Shown here: positions 17,899-26,428 of the stretch, in pieces | How positions within the stretch are numbered: position 1 is the first letter of the stretch | Layout: every line of letters begins with the position of its first letter | Assembly (NCBI RefSeq): GCF_002897295.1 | Contig: NZ_BEXF01000025.1 | Location: 27,333-91,332 of the forward strand | Length of the DNA stretch: 64,000 bases | Source: Brevibacillus reuszeri | Lineage (GTDB): Bacteria > Bacillota > Bacilli > Brevibacillales > Brevibacillaceae | Direction: 5' to 3' | Translations under genes and position numbers: made by a program | The notes under the pieces: generated by a model | Seen by the model: only the letters and a program-made list of their open reading frames with translations | The model's database searches: none | Told to the model about the DNA's origin: nothing

Positions 17899-17923
17899 AT
17901 AGAATCATTGGGATTCATTCTAT
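17899..17923. promoter_or_regulatory. candidate LysR operator between lrgA and its regulator
   Basis: Inverted repeat ATAGAAT / ATTCTAT with an 11-bp centre in the divergent intergenic region, next to the regulator's start. Position and symmetry fit a LysR-type site; binding is inferred. Confidence 0.5.
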
Positions 17924-17950
17924 CTATAGGTGTCGCAAAGGAGCTGTCTG

Positions 17951-18832
17951 ATGGATATCCGGCATTTGCAATATTTTTTGGAGGTAGCTCGCCACAACAG
18001 CTTCACCAAGGCAGCGGAGTCTCTCTATATTACACAGCCCACGATCAGTAAAATGGTGCGAAATCTGGAAGAAGAGCTGGGCGTCGAGCTATTTGAACGT
18101 TTGGGCAAGCGAGTCGTGCTGACAGACGCTGGGTGGGTGCTGTATTCCCAAGCTGAGGTTATGGTGAAATCGTTTGAAAACATGACAGTCCATATTAATG
18201 AATTGATGGAATTAAAAAAAGGCAGGATACGGATTGGATTGCCGCCGATGGTAGGAGCTAATTTTTTCCCACGGGTCATCGGAAAGTTTTGCGAGCAGTA
18301 TCCTGGGATTGTACTGGAGCTTTTAGAGGTAGGCTCGAAAAAAGTGGAGGCAGATGTGGCTTCGGGAATGCTGGACAGCGGAGTCGTGCTTTTGCCGATT
18401 GATGAGGAAGTTTTCGAGTCATATTCATTTGTGAATGAAGATATTCAAGTCGTTGTCCATCCGACGCACCGATTGGCAGCCAAGCAGAAGATATCCTTGG
18501 CAGAGCTTGCAGACGAGCGGTTCCTGTTGTTCCACGAGGATTTTGCTTTGCACAGTCGCATCATTGATGCATGTGTGCGGGTCGGCTTTCATCCCCAAGT
18601 GATTTACAAAAGCTCGCAGTGGGATTTTCTCAGTGAAATGGTCGCGGCAAATATCGGGATTACTTTGCTGCCCCAAACCATTTGCAGTGAGCTGGACTCC
18701 GAGCGGTTTCGCATCCTGTCCTTGGTGAATCCCGAGATCAAGTGGCACTTAGGGATGATTTGGCGAAAAAATGCTTATCTCTCATATGCTACACGGGAGT
18801 GGATTCATTTTACCCAAGATATACTCCCCTAA
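17951..18832 (+). CDS. LysR-family regulator (CidR-like)
   Basis: DNA-binding regulator of 293 residues. The N-terminal winged helix-turn-helix reads HLQYFLEVARHNSFTKAAESL...TQPTISKMVRNLEEELG; a periplasmic-binding-fold sensor domain follows from about residue 90. Start is ATG 17951 with AAAGGAG at 17938-17944; the upstream GTG at 17930 overlaps the binding site region. Divergent from lrgAB, so it likely activates that pair, as CidR does in Staphylococcus and Bacillus. Confidence 0.88.
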   Translation: MDIRHLQYFLEVARHNSFTKAAESLYITQPTISKMVRNLEEELGVELFERLGKRVVLTDAGWVLYSQAEVMVKSFENMTVHINELMELKKGRIRIGLPPMVGANFFPRVIGKFCEQYPGIVLELLEVGSKKVEADVASGMLDSGVVLLPIDEEVFESYSFVNEDIQVVVHPTHRLAAKQKISLAELADERFLLFHEDFALHSRIIDACVRVGFHPQVIYKSSQWDFLSEMVAANIGITLLPQTICSELDSERFRILSLVNPEIKWHLGMIWRKNAYLSYATREWIHFTQDILP

Positions 18833-18845
18833 TTAATCACTTTAT

Positions 18846-18901
18846 GAAAAGCACCCTCAAGGAACAGCGGAAAATTTGATGATGTTCCTAAGGGTGCTTT
18901 G
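18846..18901. terminator. intrinsic terminator after the LysR gene
   Basis: Long hairpin AAAGCACCCT...TGTTCCT / AGGAACA...AGGGTGCTTT. The T-run is short on the plus strand and better on the minus strand. Confidence 0.65.
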
Positions 18902-19018
18902 AAATTACCACTTAAAGGAATTTTGTAGTAAAAATAGTAATAATATACTGAAAGTGATTTACTTAAAAAACTATTTATGGTAAAAATAGTATATACCAAA
19001 AAATAGGAGGTAATAGTC

Positions 19019-19459
19019 TTGAAAAAATTTGCACTAGGTCTAACTAGCCTTGCACTCGTTTTCAGCCTTTCCACTAGCGCTTTTGCTGCCACTACAACCT
19101 ATTTCGAATCTGAACCGAACAATTCTATGTCAACAGCAGATCCTTTCAGCCTAACTATCGGGGAGACTCTTCTGAGAGGCGTATTGGACCCTATTGAAGT
19201 AGAAGAAAATTGGGATTATTTCAAGGTAACTCCTAATAAAACATACCAGGCAACTATCAAGTTCAATAATCCGTCTTCTCTGCCGAATGGATTCCATTTC
19301 AAAATCAGAAATTCATCAGGGCAGATTATTTCTTCCACTAGGACTAGCACCGAAACACTATCCTTCCAATTTCAAAAAGGAGTACCGTATTATATTGTGA
19401 TCGATGGTAACAGTACTGATAATTATGTACCTTACACATTGAACATTACGATTCCTTAG
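19019..19459 (+). CDS. small secreted PPC-like domain protein
   Basis: Exported protein of 146 residues with a Sec signal peptide (MKKFALGLTSLALVFSLSTSAFA, cleavage near residue 24). The mature part looks like one bacterial pre-peptidase C-terminal (PPC) beta-sandwich: YFESEPNNSMSTADPF at its start, ENWDYFKV in the middle and VPYYIVIDGNS near its end. No protease is attached. TTG start with AGGAGGT at 19005-19011. Monocistronic. Function unknown; it may bind extracellular protein or polysaccharide, as PPC domains do elsewhere. Confidence 0.75.
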   Translation: MKKFALGLTSLALVFSLSTSAFAATTTYFESEPNNSMSTADPFSLTIGETLLRGVLDPIEVEENWDYFKVTPNKTYQATIKFNNPSSLPNGFHFKIRNSSGQIISSTRTSTETLSFQFQKGVPYYIVIDGNSTDNYVPYTLNITIP

Positions 19460-19500
19460 TCTATTTTGTTTCAAAAGAATTCTTTTTTGTAAAATAGGAA

Positions 19501-19545
19501 ACCCCCTAGAGGTTGAGCAAGAAATTCTCTAGGGGGTGTACTTTT
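19501..19545 (+). terminator. intrinsic terminator of the PPC-like gene
   Basis: ACCCCCTAGAG / CTCTAGGGGGT, 11 bp, followed by GTACTTTTG. Confidence 0.8.
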
Positions 19546-19607
19546 GTTATAGGGAAAGAAAATAAAAATAGTAAGAGTTCCATTAATAAAAGCTGACTTA
19601 GAAAGGA

Positions 19608-20663
19608 TTAATTATCAATAGATTGCTTTAATGTGACGACAGCTACATTATATTGATGCAACGAATCAGCTGCTTTTGTTTCACTATCCAACAATTTTGC
19701 TTCTATATCAATCAACTCATCGAGAGTCACTTTTCGATTTAAGTAATCAGACCATGCCTGATCATAGTGCTTCTGTGCGGCATCTTTGGTTGCCTGGCTG
19801 TCTTCCATAACTTTTTTCGCTGAGATTACTTTTTCATAGTGTTCCTTCACTTCTTTATCAACCGTTGATTTCGTTCTTTGCAACAATATCTCAGCTTTTT
19901 TCAAGTTATTTCTTGCGATTTTACCATCGTAGCTACTCGAGAGAGAATACTTTGCAACAATGGCTACTTTTACTTCGGCAAGCTTTCTTTCCTCTTCGGC
20001 TTTTATCATATCCGGGCGTTTTTCGTAGGCGATGGATTGCACTTCTTCCCATGTAGGCAATTGATATTGAATCAGGTCGTAAGCGGACAAATTCCATTCT
20101 TTATCCGGAACTTCCAGCAGCAAATCATTAAGCTTGGCCAACGCCTCCTGGTGGCTTGTTTGAAGTTTAGCAAGCGCTTCTTTGGCTTCTGCGTTCGGGG
20201 ATGGATACCAATAGTGGCGCTGGATGCTTTGCCTTTGCAATTTTATTTTGGTTTCGAGAGAGAGAACTTCCAGATAAGCCTTTTCAACCTGGAGCCGCAG
20301 TGAGCTTTTTAGTGCATCCATGGTGGCTTTGCTAGCAGCAATATCCTTTTTCGCTTCTGCTGCCTTTTTGTATTTCGACTGGGCATCTTTGAATGTATAG
20401 ATGGAATCTTCTTTAATTGCCTGACTATCTCTGAGTGTTATGAGGGAATCGTAGTAGGTTGTATCGGCAGCTAACCGGAGCAATTCCAGGTCGGCGTTGT
20501 TATTCAGAGCTTTTTCGATAGCTTGGTCAATCGTAATGGATGCCAAATTCGCCTGTTCGGCAGCAGCGGATACGTGAGCAGAGGGGAAAGCTAGGGACGA
20601 GCTGGCCAGTAATGTGGTGACCAAGGTGGTGCTATAGATGTGCCTGAAAAGTTTGGACTGCAT
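19608..20663 (-). CDS. secreted TolC-like coiled-coil protein
   Basis: Exported protein of 351 residues. A signal peptide (LVTTLLASSSLAFPSAHVSA) is followed by ITIDQAIEKALNNNADLELLRLA, the classic opening of outer-membrane efflux (TolC/OEP) proteins. Two long Ala/Lys/Glu-rich coiled-coil regions follow (about 75-135 and 205-345), the second ending LIDIEAKLLDSETKAADSLHQYNVAVVTLKQSI. One OEP repeat is shorter than in TolC and there is no obvious beta-barrel part. A near-consensus Fur box overlaps the promoter region, so it is likely induced by iron starvation. Role unknown: it could span the thick wall or S-layer as a periplasmic-like tube, or simply act as a wall protein. Confidence 0.78.
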   Translation of the reverse strand: MQSKLFRHIYSTTLVTTLLASSSLAFPSAHVSAAAEQANLASITIDQAIEKALNNNADLELLRLAADTTYYDSLITLRDSQAIKEDSIYTFKDAQSKYKKAAEAKKDIAASKATMDALKSSLRLQVEKAYLEVLSLETKIKLQRQSIQRHYWYPSPNAEAKEALAKLQTSHQEALAKLNDLLLEVPDKEWNLSAYDLIQYQLPTWEEVQSIAYEKRPDMIKAEEERKLAEVKVAIVAKYSLSSSYDGKIARNNLKKAEILLQRTKSTVDKEVKEHYEKVISAKKVMEDSQATKDAAQKHYDQAWSDYLNRKVTLDELIDIEAKLLDSETKAADSLHQYNVAVVTLKQSIDN

Positions 20664-20697
20664 GATACAAACCTCCTAGAGCATATATGTTATATTT

Positions 20698-20716
20698 GAT
20701 AACGATTATCATTATC
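20698..20716 (-). promoter_or_regulatory. Fur box upstream of the TolC-like gene
   Basis: Read on the minus strand, GATAATGATAATCGTTATC matches the 19-bp Fur consensus at 18 positions. It lies 35 bp upstream of the TolC-like start codon. The plus strand beyond it has no convincing gene, so the target is the TolC-like gene. Confidence 0.88.
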
Positions 20717-20811
20717 AAATTAATCAAAAGTATATATTTCCACTTTTATTTCGTCAACAGAAATAATCCTGAGAAAGAGAAAAAAATGCAGAAAAATATT
20801 TTTGCTGTAAC

Positions 20812-20844
20812 AAAAAAAGGACCCCCATTTTGCAAGGAGGTCCT
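20812..20844 (-). terminator. intrinsic terminator of the lysP-type gene
   Basis: On the minus strand AGGACCTCC / GGGGGTCCT followed by seven T. Confidence 0.85.
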
Positions 20845-20875
20845 ACTTTGTGCAGTTCAAGAGATCGTGCTGCGT

Positions 20876-22324
20876 TTAATGAGAGTTTTCATCGATGCTG
20901 AAATCTACACGATCCAGCGGCACCAGCTTTGTTTTTTTCGTAAATTTATAGACTAACCAGACGATCAAGAAGAGAGGCAGTCCGATGTAAGACACCATAA
21001 GCCCGTTCCAGTCGATTCCTTCGGCAGAAATCGCGGAGTAATTTTGACCAAGAATGACAATACAGCAGATGATAAAGGCGAAAATAGGGCCAAACGGGAA
21101 CCACTTTGCCCGATAAGGAAGCTCCTTCAGATCGCGTCCTTGCGCCAGAAAAGCTTTGCGGAAGCGATAATGGCTGACAGCGATACCGAGCCATGCGATA
21201 AAGCCTGACATCCCGGATGCGTTTAACAGCCAAATGTACACTTCGCCATCGCCAAACAGCGAGGACAAAAAGGCGAGCGCCCCGATTAAAGCAGTCAGGA
21301 TCAAGGAATTGATCGGTACACCGTTGCGTGTAACCTTGGCAAACCATTTAGGCGCTTTGCCTTCCTTGGCCAGCACCCAAAGCATGCGGGTAGAAGCGTA
21401 CATGCCAGAGTTACCAGCGGATAGAACAGAGGTGAGAATGACAGCGTTCATCACCGAAGCTGCGAAGGCAAATCCTGCTTTTTCAAACACGATGGTGAAC
21501 GGGCTGATTGCAATATCTGAAATATCGCCGCTAATCAGGTTAGGGTTATCGTATGGCACCAGGAGACCGATAATGGCAATCGCAAAAATATAAAACAACA
21601 GGATACGCCAAAAAATCTGACGAATGGCTTTTGGAATGTTTTTTGCTGGATTTTCACTTTCACCCGCCGCGACACCAACCAGCTCTGTTCCCTGGAAAGA
21701 GAATCCTGCGATCATAAAGACACCAAGCAGCGCCATGAAGCCGCCATTAAATGGAGCGTCGCCTTTCGTGAAGTTTTGGAATCCAACAGCTTCTCCACCC
21801 ATGATACCGAAAATCATCAAGACACCAATTATGATAAAGACAATAACGGTTACGACCTTAATAAGTGCAAACCAATATTCGGATTCCCCATAGCTCTTGA
21901 CTGACAACAAATTCAGACAGAACATAAGGACGAGGAACAGGGCACTCCACATAATAGAGGGAGTATCCGGGAACCAAAATTTCATGATGAGAGCAGCAGC
22001 CGAAAGCTCGACGGCAATGGTAATCGCCCAGTTGTACCAGTAGTTCCAGCCGAGGGCAAAGCCCAGAGATGGATCGACGAAGCGCGTCGCATACGTGGAG
22101 AAGGAACCGGAAACCGGCATGAAAGCAGCCATTTCTCCCAGACTTGTCATCAGGAAGTAAACCATGATACTGATAGCGATGTAGGCAACCAAAGCTCCGC
22201 CAGGTCCGGCAGAGTGGATGGAGCCACCGCTTGCGAGGAATAATCCTGTACCGATCGAACCGCCAATGGCGATCATGGTCAGGTGACGGGCTTTTAAACC
22301 ACGTTGCAATTGATTTTCTGACAT
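20876..22324 (-). CDS. lysP: LysP-like amino acid permease
   Basis: Twelve-helix amino acid:proton symporter of 482 residues (APC superfamily, AAT family). Typical are RGLKARHLTMIAIGGSIGTG and LFLASG in helix 1, and the helix-8 loop ending in GMYASTRMLWVLAKEGKAP. The nearest well-known members are lysine permeases. The lysine riboswitch in its leader makes lysine the likely substrate: uptake is shut off when lysine is plentiful. Confidence 0.88.
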   Translation of the reverse strand: MSENQLQRGLKARHLTMIAIGGSIGTGLFLASGGSIHSAGPGGALVAYIAISIMVYFLMTSLGEMAAFMPVSGSFSTYATRFVDPSLGFALGWNYWYNWAITIAVELSAAALIMKFWFPDTPSIMWSALFLVLMFCLNLLSVKSYGESEYWFALIKVVTVIVFIIIGVLMIFGIMGGEAVGFQNFTKGDAPFNGGFMALLGVFMIAGFSFQGTELVGVAAGESENPAKNIPKAIRQIFWRILLFYIFAIAIIGLLVPYDNPNLISGDISDIAISPFTIVFEKAGFAFAASVMNAVILTSVLSAGNSGMYASTRMLWVLAKEGKAPKWFAKVTRNGVPINSLILTALIGALAFLSSLFGDGEVYIWLLNASGMSGFIAWLGIAVSHYRFRKAFLAQGRDLKELPYRAKWFPFGPIFAFIICCIVILGQNYSAISAEGIDWNGLMVSYIGLPLFLIVWLVYKFTKKTKLVPLDRVDFSIDENSH

Positions 22325-22380
22325 AACCTACTTGCACGACCTTTCTAGAAAATGATGTTCGTAAAGGTAGGTCGGAAACG

Positions 22381-22420
22381 AAAAAACCGCCTGTAGCCAT
22401 AAAAAAAGGCACAAAGCGGT
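22381..22420 (-). terminator. expression-platform terminator of the lysine riboswitch
   Basis: On the minus strand ACCGC...GTGCC / GGC...GGCGGT hairpin followed by TTTTTT, 57 bp before the lysP start. Confidence 0.85.
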
Positions 22421-22451
22421 ATCATCAAATCCCCACCAAGCCTTCACTGAA

Positions 22452-22626
22452 GATAGCACAACACGCTTGCCGGCACGCAAGACGTGACAGTTCTGTCCCT
22501 TTCGGGTACAGCCCCAGCCCATGCGCACAGCGATACGCGATGGACTTCGGCGGATTTTCCTTTTCCTGCAGTCATGAATTTCTGCTGAATCTCGTACAGG
22601 ATCATATAAAAGCCGCGACCTCTATC
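22452..22626 (-). promoter_or_regulatory. lysine riboswitch (L box)
   Basis: Minus-strand sequence opens with GATAGAGGTCGCGG and closes with CTATC (P1). It contains CCGCCGAAGTCC, the hairpin CTGTACCCGAAAGGGACAG and the remaining purine-rich junction segments of the five-way lysine aptamer. It is followed by a terminator and the permease. Lysine binding should favour the terminator. Confidence 0.9.
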
Positions 22627-22674
22627 CTCACCGTGAAAGATGAGGATACATGTATGAAATTGATTTATTTATCA

Positions 22675-22703
22675 ACTATATAAGATTGTTCTGTATTTAT
22701 CAA
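22675..22703 (-). promoter_or_regulatory. sigma-A promoter of the lysine riboswitch-lysP unit
   Basis: Minus strand TTGATA (22698-22703), 17-bp spacer, TATAGT (22675-22680), about 50 bp before the aptamer. Confidence 0.75.
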
Positions 22704-22734
22704 TGTAAAATCTAGTCATTCCTTTTTCCTCTGT

Positions 22735-22774
22735 ACAAAAAATCCCCGCGACAGCATGGCGTCTGAGGGGGATT
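22735..22774 (-). terminator. intrinsic terminator of the SpeD-SpeE fusion gene
   Basis: On the minus strand AATCCCC / GGGGATT hairpin followed by TTTTTTG. Confidence 0.75.
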
Positions 22775-22781
22775 TGCCATT

Positions 22782-24128
22782 CTACATACTATTTCCAGCT
22801 TCCTGCTGATAATACTTGTGCAAAACCAGATTTCCTAGCGAATTGGTCGTCGCGTTTGCCCGTTTTAACAAAATACCCTGTTTGAAAGCAAAAAGGGCAT
22901 CTATATCGGCTGGGAGAGTACGAGCGGGTACAGGTATGCTGTCTGTCTTGCGGATGAGTGGTTTTTGTGCCGCCAAGTGAAAGCCCCAGTCACCGAAGGA
23001 AGGGACCAGACAGTGATAGGGTTGTGTGTGAAGTCCCGCAGCCTTTAACGAGAGCTCTATACTCCAATAAACACTGGGTGCGTCTTCGGGAGAAAACGAC
23101 TGGCAAACCATTACACCATCATCAGAAAGCTGTGCAGCGAGGCGTTGAAAAAATTCCGTGGTGTACAGCGCGCTAATGATTTCATCGGCTGGATCAGGAA
23201 AGTCCACGATGATGATCTGATAGGAAGGTCGTTGCAAGTCCAAAAATTGAGCAGCATCCTGAGGATGAACGTGTACACGCGGATCATGCAAGGACGACTC
23301 GTTCAGTGAAACGACTGCGGGTACGAGCTTAGCTACATCCAGCACCATTGGGTCCAGATCGACAAGGTCAACATGCTCAACCCCAGGGTACTTGAGGGCT
23401 TCTCGTACAGCGAGTCCGTCACCACCACCTACAATGAGTACACGTTTATGGGATGCAGCATACAGGAAAGCTGGATGAACAAGTGCTTCGTGATAGATTC
23501 TTTCATCCAATGAGCTAAATTGCAGCTGCCCGTCCAAGTACATGCGCATGTCGTTTGCCTCGATCAGCTCCACGCGCTGATAATTACTCGTTCCTTGGTA
23601 TAGCATGGTATGTTTGCCAGCTAGAATTTCTTTGCGTTCTATCTGGTCGTAGTTGTCACCGCGATTTGAAGCAGAATCAATCCCCAAGGAGACATTGGAA
23701 ACAGAAATGTTGTTTGCCTGATCGGACGTGCTTGCAGAATCAAGCCGCGATTGCATGGACCAAATCGCCGGCTCACCACTGCCTGTGTTAGAGCGATCTA
23801 TGCCGTATACGAGCGCGCTTTTTGAGGAAAGTCCACGAATAAGTGTTTCAATTTCTGTAGCTGGATCATCGTCTCCACATGTAAACAAATCAAAGGCAGC
23901 ATACGAGTACTCGGGCCACGTGTGAATCGAAATGTGTGAGGTGGAGAGTAGAATAATGCCAGTTACTCCCTGAGGATCGAATCGGTGGAAGCTAGTCGCC
24001 AAGATCTGCATACCAAGTGATGAAACGATTTGATCGAGCAGCTTTTCCAAATGAACGAGATCATCTAGTAAAAGAGGATCACAATCGAAGGCGTCGACTA
24101 CAATATGACGTCCCTTTACTCCATTCAT
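22782..24128 (-). CDS. SpeD-SpeE fusion: AdoMet decarboxylase-like plus spermidine synthase-like
   Basis: One 448-residue polypeptide joining two steps of polyamine synthesis. Residues 1-125 are a class-1b AdoMet decarboxylase-like domain: GRHIVVDAFDCDP, then STSHISIHTWPE (near 64) with the Ser that becomes the pyruvoyl group, and the active-site Cys in DLFTCG. The residue before that Ser is Thr instead of the usual Glu. A low-complexity linker follows. From about 163 comes a spermidine synthase-like domain with VLIVGGGDGLAVREAL, VDLVDLDP and VDFPDP. Start is ATG 24128, preceded by TGGGGATG. The frame stays open upstream through a terminator of the previous gene, so longer starts are unlikely. 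Substrate may differ from AdoMet/putrescine. Confidence 0.87.
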   Translation of the reverse strand: MNGVKGRHIVVDAFDCDPLLLDDLVHLEKLLDQIVSSLGMQILATSFHRFDPQGVTGIILLSTSHISIHTWPEYSYAAFDLFTCGDDDPATEIETLIRGLSSKSALVYGIDRSNTGSGEPAIWSMQSRLDSASTSDQANNISVSNVSLGIDSASNRGDNYDQIERKEILAGKHTMLYQGTSNYQRVELIEANDMRMYLDGQLQFSSLDERIYHEALVHPAFLYAASHKRVLIVGGGDGLAVREALKYPGVEHVDLVDLDPMVLDVAKLVPAVVSLNESSLHDPRVHVHPQDAAQFLDLQRPSYQIIIVDFPDPADEIISALYTTEFFQRLAAQLSDDGVMVCQSFSPEDAPSVYWSIELSLKAAGLHTQPYHCLVPSFGDWGFHLAAQKPLIRKTDSIPVPARTLPADIDALFAFKQGILLKRANATTNSLGNLVLHKYYQQEAGNSM

Positions 24129-24260
24129 TGTGCATCCCCAACCCATTTGCTCAAAGCGAACAACTCCTTTATCTAATATATGTTCAGGATACGGTGCTGA
24201 AAGGATAAAGGTTTGTACGATTGACGCATAGTGACAAGAAATAGGTTGAATTAATAAAAG

Positions 24261-24297
24261 AAAACTACCGTCCATAGATGCGTAGACGGTAGTTTCC
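24261..24297 (-). terminator. intrinsic terminator of the DinB-like gene
   Basis: On the minus strand ACTACCGTC / GACGGTAGT followed by TTTCTTTT. It separates the DinB-like gene from the SpeD-SpeE fusion and fixes the latter's start downstream. Confidence 0.85.
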
Positions 24298-24309
24298 ATG
24301 ATGGTACCT

Positions 24310-24804
24310 CTATAAAAATGAGCGTTTTTCTGGCCATGTTCCCTGAAGCTTGCGGATTTGCACGATTTGTCCTGTGTGAAAGGCATCATGAAGTACGATG
24401 CTCATCACACTCTGACCTAAAGGAATACTGGGCAGCGGTTGGTCAAAAGCATCTTCGGTGAGCGAGGCGAGCTTTTCATGTATTTGACGATGAACTTGCT
24501 CCATGCGAGCAACGGTGGCTTGCCATGCCTCTTCATCATCTGGACCGCCTGAGGGAGTAAAGGTGTCATCGTTTGTCTCGGCGGATAGGGGGAACTCGGT
24601 ATTTTGCAAACGATGCAAGAGCCGCTCCTTGAAAAATAACAGGTGACTGACATTTTCCCAGATGGTGTTAGCGGCTAGGCCATCAGGGCGCCAGCTGGCC
24701 TGTGCAGCGGAAAGTCCGGTCAGAGCATCTCTTAGCGGTGGGTACCAATCTTCTTTGTCGTAGGTACATTTCCATTCGTGCAGCAGTAATTCCATCCTGT
24801 TCAT
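24310..24804 (-). CDS. DinB-like (YfiT superfamily) protein
   Basis: Four-helix-bundle protein of 164 residues of the DinB/YfiT type, which usually binds a divalent metal through three His. Visible candidates are His in ENVSHLLFFKERLLHRL and the pair in VLHDAFHTGQI. Some relatives are bacillithiol-dependent transferases; the substrate here is unknown. Start is the ATG of MNRME, six bases behind GAGGAGG; the ATG two codons earlier abuts the binding site. Confidence 0.8.
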   Translation of the reverse strand: MNRMELLLHEWKCTYDKEDWYPPLRDALTGLSAAQASWRPDGLAANTIWENVSHLLFFKERLLHRLQNTEFPLSAETNDDTFTPSGGPDDEEAWQATVARMEQVHRQIHEKLASLTEDAFDQPLPSIPLGQSVMSIVLHDAFHTGQIVQIRKLQGTWPEKRSFL

Positions 24805-24977
24805 GTGCATCCTCCTCGTCTGTGAAACGAAATAAGTAGGCGGTATAATGGCTCTAAGGATGATAATGGTTGTAACTTACAAAATTCATTTTGGTCGTTA
24901 CAAGGAAAAACATACCATATCCTCGGTTTCCATACAAGAGGTTCTTGAGAGGACATGCAACGAACGGGGGAGCAGTA

Positions 24978-25535
24978 GTGGAGTGGCTTTGCATTGACTT
25001 TTTAAATAGTGATTGGCGAGATTGGCGGGGTTCAGGCAAAAGAGAAAATCGACTGGATAAGCAGGAGTGGCTGGAGAACTTTTTTCACCAATGGAAGCTG
25101 ACGCCGCCAGCTCCAGCGGATGAACAGGTCAGGCTGTCACTGTTGCGGCTTCGTGAACAAATGCGCAGAATCGTAGAAGCAGTGGTCAGCGGTGAAGCCG
25201 CGCCACAGGAAGATGTAGATGCATTGAATCACGCATTGGCTTTGGTGCCGTCTTGCATGCGGGTAGCAGAAGACAAAGAAGGACAAGGCTATCGCCTGGA
25301 GCAGATAAGCAAAGCAGAGGGATGGGCGCTCATACAAGGACGAATAGCGGAATCCTTTGCACAGCTTTTGACGAGCCAGGATGTGCGCCGGATCAAAATT
25401 TGCCATAATGACGATTGTAAGTGGGTCTTTTTTGATGAGAGCCGCAATCGGGTAAGACGCTGGTGCGATGATAAAATGTGCGGAAATTTGATGAAGGTCC
25501 GCCGTTTCCGCGAAAGGCAAAAGGAAAAAGGGTGA
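24978..25535 (+). CDS. CGNR zinc-finger (ABATE) protein
   Basis: Protein of 185 residues. The N-terminal part is the ABATE domain (LCIDFLNSDWRDW then helices); the C-terminus is a CGNR zinc finger, CHNDDCKWVFFDESRNRVRR then WCDDKMCGNLMKVRRFR, with four Cys. Such proteins are putative stress-related transcription regulators. GTG start at 24978 with GGGGGAG at 24966-24972. The frame is open to a TTG at 24891, but the domain begins only at the chosen start. Divergent from the DinB-like gene, with a ~170-bp control region between. Confidence 0.82.
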   Translation: MEWLCIDFLNSDWRDWRGSGKRENRLDKQEWLENFFHQWKLTPPAPADEQVRLSLLRLREQMRRIVEAVVSGEAAPQEDVDALNHALALVPSCMRVAEDKEGQGYRLEQISKAEGWALIQGRIAESFAQLLTSQDVRRIKICHNDDCKWVFFDESRNRVRRWCDDKMCGNLMKVRRFRERQKEKG

Positions 25536-25565
25536 AGCGCAAATCGCGTTTCGCCCTTTTATTTT
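25524..25565 (+). terminator. intrinsic terminator overlapping the CGNR stop codon
   Basis: AAGGGTGAAGCG / CGCGTTTCGCCCTT imperfect hairpin, then TTATTTTA. The stop codon lies in the left arm. Confidence 0.55.
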
Positions 25566-25675
25566 ACAGTGACGAAGCTGGGATGAAATGAATCTTTTCA
25601 TACAAACACGCACATGCAACGGAAAAAGGAGACATAATAAGAAGCAGATAGCTGGGAACGGATGGTGATAAACGG

Positions 25676-26428
25676 ATGAGTCGATATCGGAAACGTTGGT
25701 TTCAGATTATCGTATTGGCGGTATTGCTTGCTGCCTGTACAGCGATATGGTATTTACGCCCGTATGAGCCTGATCAGGCAGCTGCTGTGGCTATGCAGGG
25801 AGGAGAAGGGATCACGGTCATGAATACAGGTGACTGGATTGCTTTTGAAGGCGGAGAATCGCATGATCCCGGTATTATCTTTTATCCAGGCGCTCTGGTT
25901 AAACCGGAAAGCTACGCTCCACTCGCCAGATCGCTTGCTGGCTCAGGGTATCGAGTATTCATTGCAAAAATGCCATTAAATTTGGCAGTGAGCGATATGG
26001 AACGGGCCAATCAGGTGTTAAAAGCCTATCCGAAGCAGACGTTTGTCATCGGTGGGCACTCTCTAGGTGGAGCGATGGCTGCTCGTTATGCCCCCGCACA
26101 TACGGATCGGATTCGCGGTGTTTATTTACTCGGAGCTTATCCGGACAAACAAGGAAGCTTAAAGGAGGCAGGAATCCCTGTCTTATCACTTCTGGGATCG
26201 CGCGATGGGATTGTGAATCAGGAAAAATTTGAGCTGGGAAAAACATATTTACCGGAAAATACGAAGTATATGTCCATTGAAGGAGGCAATCACGCTCAAT
26301 TTGGCAGCTACGGGAAGCAGGACGGAGATCAGCCGGCTGCCATCACCCCGCAGGAGCAATGGCAGCAAACAGCTGCAGCGTTGAAGGATTGGATAAGAAG
26401 CGAGGTCATGGGTGTGGCTGGGAAATGA
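25676..26428 (+). CDS. exported alpha/beta hydrolase
   Basis: Alpha/beta-hydrolase of 250 residues. A hydrophobic N-terminus (IIVLAVLLAAC) ends in a lipobox-like LAAC at Cys21, so it may be a lipoprotein; a plain N-anchor is the alternative. The nucleophile elbow GGHSLGG places Ser at 129; likely acid and base are Asp in GSRDGIV and His in GGNHAQFG. Resembles the abhydrolase_5 group often annotated as carboxymethylenebutenolidase-like. Substrate unknown. Its 3' end overlaps the convergent S24-like gene by 23 bp. The binding site is weak. Confidence 0.78.
   Translation: MSRYRKRWFQIIVLAVLLAACTAIWYLRPYEPDQAAAVAMQGGEGITVMNTGDWIAFEGGESHDPGIIFYPGALVKPESYAPLARSLAGSGYRVFIAKMPLNLAVSDMERANQVLKAYPKQTFVIGGHSLGGAMAARYAPAHTDRIRGVYLLGAYPDKQGSLKEAGIPVLSLLGSRDGIVNQEKFELGKTYLPENTKYMSIEGGNHAQFGSYGKQDGDQPAAITPQEQWQQTAAALKDWIRSEVMGVAGK

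Noticed and set aside
20687..20956. Plus-strand frame of 89 codons starting at the Fur box
   Set aside because: Runs through the terminator and into the 3' end of the permease gene; no coding character or binding site.
22328..22528. Minus-strand frame MGWGCTRKG... resembling the sequence upstream of the SpeD domain (QMGWGCTMNG)
   Set aside because: It lies inside the lysine riboswitch; the match covers only about 16 bases and is best explained by chance.
24129..24389. 87-residue N-terminal extension of the SpeD-SpeE fusion
   Set aside because: It would start inside the DinB-like gene's 3' region and read through that gene's terminator; SpeD homology starts at 24128.
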